This document shows positions 43,311 through 50,612 of a stretch of DNA of 64,000 nucleotides, one piece after another. The stretch lies in assembly GCF_003010955.1 (NCBI RefSeq), contig NZ_PGGO01000005.1, forward strand, positions 1 to 64,000. The letters are read 5' to 3'. The notes below the pieces were generated by a model. The model did not search any database, was not told the origin of the DNA, and saw only the letters and a list, made by a program, of their open reading frames with translations. Positions within the stretch are counted from its first letter, which is position 1, and every line of letters begins with the position of its first letter. The DNA is from Phyllobacterium brassicacearum (GTDB lineage: Bacteria > Pseudomonadota > Alphaproteobacteria > Rhizobiales > Rhizobiaceae). The position numbers and the translations under genes were made by a program.

Positions 43311-44216
43311 TTACCAGCCCTTTGTCAACTTCATGCGCTCGCGGACTTCGTTCGGTCCGAGAATGCGAGCGCCCATGCCTTCCGCAACCTTTACGGCGCG
43401 TTCGACCAAGGGGCCATTGGTGGCAAGAACGCCCTTGTCGAGCCAGATAGTGTCTTCAAGGCCAACGCGGATATTGCCGCCAGCCAGCATCGCCATCGCC
43501 GCATAGGGCATCTGGTTGCGGCCGATGGAGAAGGCCGAGAAGGTCCAGTTCGACGGGAGATTATTCGTCAACGCCAGCAGCGTGTTGATGTCATCCGGTG
43601 CACCCCACGGAATACCCATGCAAAGCTGCACCATTACCGGATCTTCGAGCAATTTCTGGTCGTAGAGCCACTTGGCCAGAAGCAGGTGACCCGTGTCGAA
43701 GATTTCAACTTCCGGCCGAACGCCAAGCGCCTTGATTTGCGCCGCCATGGCTTTGAGCATGGCCGGCGTATTGGTCATGACGTAGTCGCCTTCGCCGAAA
43801 TTCATCGTGCCGCAATCGAGCGTGCAGATTTCCGGGCGCAGCTTTGCCACATGTTCAAGGCGTTCCGTGGCGCCGGCCATATCGGTGCCATTTGGCGAGG
43901 GTGGCATTGGCTGCTCGACGCTGCCGAGCGTAAGGTCGCCGCCCATGCCTGCAGTGAGGTTCAGGACCATGTCGACGCCTGACGCCTTGATGTGCTCGAC
44001 GACCTCCGCATAGAGCGCGACATCGCGCGAACCCTTGCCGGTCTTGGGGTCACGCACGTGAATATGCGCGATCGCTGCGCCAGCATTGGCCGCAGCAATG
44101 CATTCATCGGCGATCTGGCGCGGGGTGACCGGAACTTTGTCGGAACGACCTGTGGTATCGCCGGCACCGGTTACGGCGCAGGTGATGAATACTTCGCGAT
44201 TGGGGGTGAGTCCCAT
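43311..44216 (-). CDS. BKACE-family 3-dehydrocarnitine cleavage enzyme
   Basis: A 301-residue beta-keto acid cleavage enzyme (formerly DUF849; 3-keto-5-aminohexanoate cleavage family) using Zn and acetyl-CoA. Zn ligands are visible in AHIHVRDP (His51, His53), with further family motifs [27 protein letters not shown] and the C-terminal [13 protein letters not shown]. Paired with carnitine dehydrogenase, the expected reaction is 3-dehydrocarnitine + acetyl-CoA to betainyl-CoA + acetoacetate. First gene of a six-gene minus-strand operon, divergent from the CdhR-like regulator with only 79 bp between start codons. Confidence 0.9.
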   Translation of the reverse strand: MGLTPNREVFITCAVTGAGDTTGRSDKVPVTPRQIADECIAAANAGAAIAHIHVRDPKTGKGSRDVALYAEVVEHIKASGVDMVLNLTAGMGGDLTLGSVEQPMPPSPNGTDMAGATERLEHVAKLRPEICTLDCGTMNFGEGDYVMTNTPAMLKAMAAQIKALGVRPEVEIFDTGHLLLAKWLYDQKLLEDPVMVQLCMGIPWGAPDDINTLLALTNNLPSNWTFSAFSIGRNQMPYAAMAMLAGGNIRVGLEDTIWLDKGVLATNGPLVERAVKVAEGMGARILGPNEVRERMKLTKGW

Positions 44217-44257
44217 AGCTGTGCTCCCATATTTTTGTTGCGATGATCATGCCCCGA

Positions 44258-44278
44258 TTGCCAAGCGATGCTTTGCAA
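44258..44278. promoter_or_regulatory. 21-bp palindrome in the BKACE/CdhR divergent promoter
   Basis: TTGCcAAGC-GAT-GCTTtGCAA is symmetric at 8 of 9 pairs around a 3-bp centre. It lies in the middle of the 79-bp region between the carnitine operon and its AraC-type regulator gene, 42 bp before one start and 18 bp before the other. It is a strong candidate operator for the CdhR-like protein. Confidence 0.6.
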
Positions 44279-44295
44279 TATACGAATAGGAATTG

Positions 44296-45276
44296 ATGAA
44301 TAGCGAAACATCGCCACTCTTTTTGCCAAGTTCCAAACCGCTGCATGTGACCGTTCTGGTTTTCAGCGGCGCCTCGCTCATGTGCGTGGCTTCAACAATC
44401 GACCCGATGCGTGCTGCGAATCGGGTGTCAGGTGCAAATCTGTTCAACTGGCGCATCGTATCACTGGATGGCGAACCGACAATGACTACGTGTGGTCTGC
44501 CGATTGCTGTATCCGGTTCATTTGATACGTTAGAAAAAGGCGATATTTTATTGGTTGTTGGTGGTTTTGGTACATCCGACATTGCGCGCACCACCTTCAC
44601 GGCCAATCTGCGACGCGCTGTGCACAACTACCAGATGATTGGCGGCATCGAGGCCGGTTCCTGGCTGCTCGGTCGGGCAGGCTTGCTTTCAGGACGCAAG
44701 GCGACAACACATTGGGAGGATATGGAGGAGTTTACAGCCGAGTTTCCCGATGCGGATATTCAGCCAGACCGCTACGTCATCGATGGGCCGGTTTTCACGA
44801 GCGGTGGCGCCTCGCCAACCTTCGATCTCATGCTGCATCTGATCCGCTCGCGCTACGGCATGTCTGTCGCACTCGATGTCGCGAGCGTGTTCATCTATGA
44901 TGGGGCACATGCCTCGAACGACGCGCAGCCGCTGGTTTCGTTGGGACGGCTCGACGATGTGCATCCGAAGCTTGCGGGCGCCATTCGCCTGATGGAACGC
45001 CATATCGAACAGCCGTTGACCATCGGCGCCATTGCCAAGCGCACTGGCCTGAGCGCCCGAAGTCTTGAGAAGATCTTTGCCAAAGCTGTCGGCGAGGGGC
45101 CGGGCCGGTACTACCTTCGGCTACGGCTGAAAGTTGCGCGGCGGTTGATTACCGATACGAAATCGCCGCTGGCGGATATCGCCGCGCGCACGGGTTTTTC
45201 ATCGGCATCGGCATTCACCAGAACCTTCCGTAATTTCGAAGGCAAGCCGCCAAGTGCTTTCCGGTCTGTTCATTGA
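44296..45276 (+). CDS. GlxA/CdhR-type AraC-family regulator
   Basis: A 326-residue regulator with an N-terminal DJ-1/PfpI glutamine-amidotransferase-like sensor domain (VLVFSGASLMCVASTIDPM; GGIEAGSWLLGRAGLL, with Ser in place of the usual Cys) and a C-terminal AraC double HTH (IGAIAKRTGLSARSLEKIF; LADIAARTGFSSASAFTRTF). This is the architecture of CdhR, the carnitine-catabolism activator, and of GbdR. ATG at 44296 was chosen over the adjacent TTG because AGGAA lies 4-8 nt upstream. It is divergent from the BKACE-lcdH operon, followed by the thioesterase gene. Confidence 0.9.
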   Translation: MNSETSPLFLPSSKPLHVTVLVFSGASLMCVASTIDPMRAANRVSGANLFNWRIVSLDGEPTMTTCGLPIAVSGSFDTLEKGDILLVVGGFGTSDIARTTFTANLRRAVHNYQMIGGIEAGSWLLGRAGLLSGRKATTHWEDMEEFTAEFPDADIQPDRYVIDGPVFTSGGASPTFDLMLHLIRSRYGMSVALDVASVFIYDGAHASNDAQPLVSLGRLDDVHPKLAGAIRLMERHIEQPLTIGAIAKRTGLSARSLEKIFAKAVGEGPGRYYLRLRLKVARRLITDTKSPLADIAARTGFSSASAFTRTFRNFEGKPPSAFRSVH

Positions 45277-45360
45277 GCGTCGCTTTTGACAAAGCAGCCG
45301 TATGGACTTCATGTTTCAACCCACGATCGAATAGTTGCGCCATCCAGTCAGGAGCCCAGA

Positions 45361-45852
45361 ATGTCAACCGAAAATTTGCAAGGTCAACTGTACCGGTCCG
45401 CGCCGATTGCCATGGAGAAGGAGTGGATTGACTATAACGGCCACCTGAACATGGCGTATTACAACGTGGTTTTCGACCGGGGCGGCGATGAGTTCCTTGC
45501 CGAATTGGGCTTCGGACCAAAATATGCCGCCGAACGCAAGCTGACGATTTACACCGCCGAAGTGCATATCTGCTACGTGCAGGAAATTCATCTCGACCAT
45601 ATCGTGACGGTTACCAGCCAGTTGATCGATTTCGATGCAAAACGTCTGCACACTTATAATGAGATCGTGCACCAGGATGGCTGGGTGGCGGCGACCGCAG
45701 AGGTAATGTCGCTGCATGTGGATATGAACGGCCCAAAGGTCGTGCCGTTTCCCGATGATATCTTGCCGACGCTCGAATTCTACAAGAACGCCCATTCCAA
45801 GCTGCCACTGCCTGCACGTGTTGGCCGCTCGATCGGGATCAAGCGGAAGTAG
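45361..45852 (+). CDS. Hot-dog thioesterase, probable betainyl-CoA thioesterase
   Basis: A 163-residue 4-hydroxybenzoyl-CoA-thioesterase-type protein with the catalytic region EWIDYNGHLNMAYYNVVFDRG and a conserved ICYVQEIHLDHIVTVTSQL strand-helix segment. In carnitine clusters the equivalent protein (CdhB) splits betainyl-CoA to glycine betaine + CoA, and in some organisms it is fused to carnitine dehydrogenase. The ATG follows CAGGAGCCC. It is co-directional with the regulator gene (84 nt apart) and overlaps the convergent LysR gene by 14 nt. Confidence 0.87.
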   Translation: MSTENLQGQLYRSAPIAMEKEWIDYNGHLNMAYYNVVFDRGGDEFLAELGFGPKYAAERKLTIYTAEVHICYVQEIHLDHIVTVTSQLIDFDAKRLHTYNEIVHQDGWVAATAEVMSLHVDMNGPKVVPFPDDILPTLEFYKNAHSKLPLPARVGRSIGIKRK

Positions 45853-46747
45853 TTCCGCCAAACTGTTCGACCAGCCAGCGCTCGAATTGGCGGATGCGGG
45901 TTTCGCCGACGCGCTCCTTGCGGCAAATCATATACCAGGCGCCGGGCTGCGGTACTTTCAGCGGGAACGGGGCGACAAGCCGCCCAGCCTTGATGTCGTC
46001 AGCCACCAGAAAGTCCGGTGCGACGGCGAGGCCCTGACCATCCAGAGCTGATTGAAGGGCGGCGAGATAAGTGTCGAACTTCAGTGTCACGGCCTGCGCG
46101 GTATCGGCGATGCCTGCCGCCTCCAGCCACGTGCCCCAATCCTCGGGGGAAGTATAAAGCGCGAGGCGCGGCACCTTGCCCAGAGCTTGGGCGCCCGCGT
46201 CGCCTTCGATCCGCGCAGCCACTTCCGGACTGCAGACCGGGCGCATTTCCGCCTTGACCAGGAGACGATAGTGCAGGTTCATCCGCTCCGGCCGCGTGGT
46301 ATGGATGATGCCGATATCCGAACTATCAATGTTGAGCTCCCAATCGAGCTGGCTGGTGCCGATGCGGATGGCAAGGTTGGGATTGACCTTGCGAAAATCC
46401 GTCAGGCGCGGGATCAGCCAGCGGATGGCGAAGGTGGCATAGGTTTCGAGTGCAAGGTCGTCGGTCGTGCCGATCCGATTGATCAGTGCGGTGCCACGAG
46501 CGATCTTTTCAAAGGCGTCGCGCATATAGGGATAGTAAAGCGTTCCTGCATCAGTCAGCGACACGCCGCGCGGCAGGCGTTCGAACAGCTTGACGCCGAG
46601 GATGGCTTCAAGCTCGGCAATGCGGTGGCTGATGGCGGATTGCGTAACGCCAAGTTCCTCTCCAGCAAGCCGGAAACTCAACAATCGGGCGGATGCTTCG
46701 AAGGCCCGCAGCGAACCGAGCGGCGGAATGCGAGGCTTCGACATCAT
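45839..46747 (-). CDS. LysR-type transcriptional regulator (GcvA-like)
   Basis: About 302 residues with N-terminal winged HTH (PPLGSLRAFEASARLLSFRL; LGVTQSAISHRIAELEAIL) and a LysR effector domain of the GcvA type. The start is uncertain: two adjacent ATGs at 46747 and 46744 are both preceded by a weak site, and a longer frame begins at 46765. It is divergent from the Rieske oxygenase gene (about 150 bp), so it probably controls glycine betaine demethylation genes. Confidence 0.88.
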   Translation of the reverse strand: MMSKPRIPPLGSLRAFEASARLLSFRLAGEELGVTQSAISHRIAELEAILGVKLFERLPRGVSLTDAGTLYYPYMRDAFEKIARGTALINRIGTTDDLALETYATFAIRWLIPRLTDFRKVNPNLAIRIGTSQLDWELNIDSSDIGIIHTTRPERMNLHYRLLVKAEMRPVCSPEVAARIEGDAGAQALGKVPRLALYTSPEDWGTWLEAAGIADTAQAVTLKFDTYLAALQSALDGQGLAVAPDFLVADDIKAGRLVAPFPLKVPQPGAWYMICRKERVGETRIRQFERWLVEQFGGTTSA

Positions 46748-46899
46748 GGCCTGGAAACCCTGCAATTGGATGCTTGAGAATAATTCATGTCTTTATGAGT
46801 AACGGTCGCTTGAATGCTGCGCAATGCGGAATCATTCTAATCTGCGACGCGGTCAAAAATAACAAGCGTCCGGGAACCACGGTTTTTTTGGAGAATGAC
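46748..46899. promoter_or_regulatory. Divergent LysR/Rieske promoter region
   Basis: This 152-bp gap must hold both promoters. Two small inverted repeats are visible: ATTCAT-N6-ATGAGT at 46783-46800 (one mismatch) and GAAT-C-ATTC at 46829-46837. Either could be part of a LysR T-N11-A site; neither is strong enough to call alone. Confidence 0.3.
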
Positions 46900-48132
46900 A
46901 TGGGTGCAGAGCAGGCATTGGCGGAAATTGCACCGTCCCTGGACAAGATCGATCGCATGATTGCCGAGCATCGCCCCGGCCACGGCCTTGTTCGAGCGTT
47001 CTACATGGATCCAGACGTCTATGCGCGTGACATGGAGCGAGTGTTCCGGCGCCATTGGCACTGCATTGGTCACGCCAGCATCATCCCCAATGCCGGAGAT
47101 TTCGAGCTTTTCAAGATCGACACAGAAACAGTGATCGTTTCACGCACCGAAGACGGGTCGATCCATGCCTTTTTGAATGTCTGCCGCCATCGCGGTGCCG
47201 AGGTCTGCACCAAGCAGAAGGGAAATGCGCGTTTCTTCGTCTGTCCCTATCATGCCTGGACATACAGCAATGATGGTAGTTTGCGTGCGGCGCGGCTGAT
47301 GCCGAAGGACTTCGACCGCAGCGCCCATGGCTTGAAGAAGCTGCATGTAAGGGTGGCCGAGCGCCTTATCTTCATCTGCTTTGCCGACGAACCATTGGAT
47401 TTTTCCATTATCGAGCAGTCACTGCGTACAACTTGCGGTCAGTATGGCTGGGCGGACGCCAAGGTCGCGCACCGCGAAACCTATCCTGTCGAAGCCAACT
47501 GGAAGCTGGCAGTCGAAAACTACGTGGAATGCTACCATTGCGGCCCGGCCCACCCTGAGTACTCGCAGACGCATGCACTGGAGCAGCCTGCCGAGAAGAT
47601 CGTTGAGCTGAACGCCCGCATGGAACAGCGCACCTGTGCGCTCGGCATCGACATCGCCACCGGCGATCACTGGCAGAGCTCGGCGCACGGCCAGGAAACA
47701 ATTCATACGTTCCGCTATGCGCTCTATGACGGCGTTTCCAGTGGCAGCGAAGATGGTTCGCCGGTCGGGCCGCTGATGGGGCGCTTCTCGGAGTTCGATG
47801 GCGGTGTTACTTCCATCCATCTTGGCGGCACAAGCTTCCTCGTGTGCTATCCAGACCATGGCATGATCTATCGGTTCATTCCGAAGAGCGTCGATACATG
47901 CGAGATGGAACTGATCTGGCTGGTGCGCGGCGATGCCGAACAGGGCAAGGTTTACGACCTCGAAAAGCTCACCTGGCTATGGAAGGTCACAACCGCCGAA
48001 GACAAGACGATTATCGAGCATACGGCGCGCGGCGTTCGTTCGCACTATTTCGTGCCGGGACCGATTGCGCCGATGGAATACAATGAACTGCGGTACATCC
48101 AGTGGTACCTTGATGAAATCGCACGGCCGTAA
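46900..48132 (+). CDS. Rieske non-heme iron oxygenase, glycine betaine demethylase (GbcA)-like
   Basis: A 410-residue alpha subunit of an aromatic-ring-hydroxylating-type oxygenase. Rieske ligands are Cys95/His97 (NVCRHRGAEVC) and Cys115/His118 (FFVCPYHAWTYS); the mononuclear iron site is NYVECYHCGPAHPEY (His213, His218). The overall sequence resembles GbcA/stachydrine demethylase, which converts glycine betaine to dimethylglycine and formaldehyde. The ATG at 46900 follows GGAG; in-frame upstream codons would overlap the LysR gene. No GbcB-like ferredoxin reductase is visible in the window. Followed 32 nt later by two demethylating flavoproteins. Confidence 0.87.
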   Translation: MGAEQALAEIAPSLDKIDRMIAEHRPGHGLVRAFYMDPDVYARDMERVFRRHWHCIGHASIIPNAGDFELFKIDTETVIVSRTEDGSIHAFLNVCRHRGAEVCTKQKGNARFFVCPYHAWTYSNDGSLRAARLMPKDFDRSAHGLKKLHVRVAERLIFICFADEPLDFSIIEQSLRTTCGQYGWADAKVAHRETYPVEANWKLAVENYVECYHCGPAHPEYSQTHALEQPAEKIVELNARMEQRTCALGIDIATGDHWQSSAHGQETIHTFRYALYDGVSSGSEDGSPVGPLMGRFSEFDGGVTSIHLGGTSFLVCYPDHGMIYRFIPKSVDTCEMELIWLVRGDAEQGKVYDLEKLTWLWKVTTAEDKTIIEHTARGVRSHYFVPGPIAPMEYNELRYIQWYLDEIARP

Positions 48133-48164
48133 TTCGAATAGCATGAGACCACAGGGGAGTTTGT

Positions 48165-50612
48165 ATGTCTGATTTTCCAACGTCGGCGCGCGTCGTCATC
48201 ATCGGTGGCGGGGCGGTCGGCGTTTCGTCGCTTTATCATCTCGCCAAAGCGGGGTGGACCGATTGCGTGCTGCTTGAAAAAAACGAGCTGACATCGGGAT
48301 CCACATGGCATGCAGCGGGCAATGTGCCGACGTTTTCCGCGTCTTGGTCAGTGATGAACATGCAGCGCTATTCGGCAGAGCTCTATCGCGGGCTGGCCGC
48401 CGAAGTCGATTATCCCATGAACTACCATGTCACCGGATCGCTGCGGCTGGCGCATACCAAGGAGCGGATGCGCGAATTCCAGCGGGTGAAGAGCATGGGC
48501 CGCTATCAGGGCATGGATATCGACGTGCTGGGGGTCGATGAAATCAACGGGCGCTATCCGTTTATTGCGACGCATGAGCTGGAAGGCGCGCTCTACGATC
48601 CCAACGATGGCGATATCGATCCGGCACAGTTGACGCAGGCGCTGGCCAAGGGCGCACGTGATCTGGGCGCCAGGATCATGCGCTTTTGCCCTGTTACGGG
48701 TGCGAGGCGTGAAAATGACGAGTGGGTCATCTCGACGCCTCAAGGCGAGATTCGCTGCGAATACGTGGTCAACGCTGCAGGTTATCGCGCGCAGGAAATC
48801 GGCAGGATGTTCGGCCGGGACGTGCCGATGATGGTGATGAGCCATCAATATCTGCTGTTCGACGAAATTCCCGAGATCGCTGCCTGGTCGCGCGAGCATG
48901 GCCAGAAGCTGCCGCTGCTGCGCGACGTGGACTCCTCCTATTATCTGCGGCAGGAAAAGAACGGCATGAATCTCGGCCCCTATGAGCGCAATTGCCGGGC
49001 GCATTGGGCGACTTCCGACGATCCGATGCCTGAGGATTTCTCGTTCCAGCTTTTCCCCGACGATCTGGAGCGGCTCGAATGGTATCTGAACGATGCCATC
49101 GCACGGGTTCCGATCCTTGGCACGGCGGGCCTGTCGAAGATCATCAACGGTCCGATCCCTTACGCACCGGATGGTAATCCGCTGATTGGCCCGATGCCGG
49201 GCGTTCCAAACGCGTTCGAAGCCTGTGTCTTTACCTTCGGTATTGCGCAGGCCGGCGGGGCGGGCAAGGTCCTCGCCGAATGGGTGACGGAGGGCGCGAC
49301 GGAGTGGGATATGTGGTCGTGCGATCCGCGCCGGTTTACCGCTTTCACCGATCCTGACTATTGCGTCGCCAAGGGCGTTGAAGTCTACGGACACGAATAT
49401 GCCATCCATTTCCCGCGCCACACATGGCCGGCGGGACGCAACAAGAAGCTGTCGCCTATTCATGACCGCATCGCCAAGCTCGGTGCGCAATTTGGCGCCT
49501 ATAATGGCTGGGAGCGGGCCAACTGGTACGCGCAACCGGGCGATGACACGTCCGAGGAATCCACACAGACATTCCTGCGCGACGGACCCTGGCAGCAGCG
49601 TATTCGCGAGGAATGCCATGCGGTTCGCGATGCGGTCGGCATTCTCGACTTGCCCGGGTTCTCACGCTTCAAGGTAAGCGGCGAGGGCGCGCGCGAATGG
49701 CTGTCGACGTTGATTACGGGCATCGTGCCGAAGCCCGGACGTATCGGCCTTGGCTACTTCTCCGATGACAAGGGCCGCGTCGTCACAGAAATGTCCATTA
49801 TGGCAATCGACGAGGACGTGTTCTTTCTGATCACCGCCGGTGTTGCCGAATGGCATGATCGCTACTGGCTGCTGAACCATTTGCCGAACGGCAGTGCTAT
49901 CGCGATCAGCAATGTGACGGAGGACTTCTCCTGCCAGATCGTGACCGGGCCGAAGGCGCGCGATCTGTTCCGCGATATCTGCGATGCCGATCTGGAAAAA
50001 TCCTGGCTGTCGCATCAGACGACGCAGATTGCTGGGCGTTATTGCCAATTGGTACGGGTATCGTTTGCCGGCGAACTCGGCTGGGAAGTCCACACCAAGG
50101 TGGCCGATACGGCGGCGATTTTCGAAGCGGTATGGGAGGCGGGGCAGAAATACGGGATCAAGCCCTTCGGCATGTTCGCTCTCGATTCGCTGCGCCTGGA
50201 AAAGGGTTACCGCGCGTGGAAGGGAGACCTATCAACCGATTACACGCCGCTGCAAAGCGGGCTCGAACGCTTCATCAAGTGGGAAAAGCCGGAATTCCTT
50301 GGCAAGGCGGCGCTCGAAAGCGAAAAGCAGCAGGGCGTGAAGAAACGCTTCGTGACGCTGACTGTCGATGCGGGCGATTGCGACGCGCCCTACATGTCGA
50401 CGCTCTGGCACGACGGCAATATCGTCGGTGAGACGACGTCGGGCGGTTGGGGCCACCGCATCGACAAATCCATCGCGCTCGGCATGCTGAAGACAGAACT
50501 CACTGAACCCGGCACCGAAGTCGAGGTGGAAATCTTCGGCCAGCGCTTCAAGGCAACGGTTCATCCCGACCAACCGCTGTGGGACCCCAAGAACGAAAGA
50601 ATTCGCGCATGA
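48165..50612 (+). CDS. Dimethylglycine/sarcosine dehydrogenase-like FAD/GcvT protein 1
   Basis: An 815-residue two-part enzyme. The N-terminal DAO-type FAD domain has RVVIIGGGAVGVSSLYHLAK and the covalent-flavin histidine candidate His49 in GSTWHAAG. The C-terminal half is a GcvT/folate-binding module (AVRDAVGILDLPGFSRFKV; GELGWEVHTKVADTAAIFE; KPEFLGKAAL). Such proteins oxidatively N-demethylate dimethylglycine or sarcosine and pass the C1 unit to tetrahydrofolate. It has AGGGGAG before ATG and overlaps the second paralogue by 4 nt. Confidence 0.87.
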   Translation: MSDFPTSARVVIIGGGAVGVSSLYHLAKAGWTDCVLLEKNELTSGSTWHAAGNVPTFSASWSVMNMQRYSAELYRGLAAEVDYPMNYHVTGSLRLAHTKERMREFQRVKSMGRYQGMDIDVLGVDEINGRYPFIATHELEGALYDPNDGDIDPAQLTQALAKGARDLGARIMRFCPVTGARRENDEWVISTPQGEIRCEYVVNAAGYRAQEIGRMFGRDVPMMVMSHQYLLFDEIPEIAAWSREHGQKLPLLRDVDSSYYLRQEKNGMNLGPYERNCRAHWATSDDPMPEDFSFQLFPDDLERLEWYLNDAIARVPILGTAGLSKIINGPIPYAPDGNPLIGPMPGVPNAFEACVFTFGIAQAGGAGKVLAEWVTEGATEWDMWSCDPRRFTAFTDPDYCVAKGVEVYGHEYAIHFPRHTWPAGRNKKLSPIHDRIAKLGAQFGAYNGWERANWYAQPGDDTSEESTQTFLRDGPWQQRIREECHAVRDAVGILDLPGFSRFKVSGEGAREWLSTLITGIVPKPGRIGLGYFSDDKGRVVTEMSIMAIDEDVFFLITAGVAEWHDRYWLLNHLPNGSAIAISNVTEDFSCQIVTGPKARDLFRDICDADLEKSWLSHQTTQIAGRYCQLVRVSFAGELGWEVHTKVADTAAIFEAVWEAGQKYGIKPFGMFALDSLRLEKGYRAWKGDLSTDYTPLQSGLERFIKWEKPEFLGKAALESEKQQGVKKRFVTLTVDAGDCDAPYMSTLWHDGNIVGETTSGGWGHRIDKSIALGMLKTELTEPGTEVEVEIFGQRFKATVHPDQPLWDPKNERIRA

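Noticed and set aside
48348-49619. Open minus-strand frame of about 423 codons over the first demethylase
   Set aside because: Antisense to a clearly conserved FAD/GcvT protein and lacking any motif.
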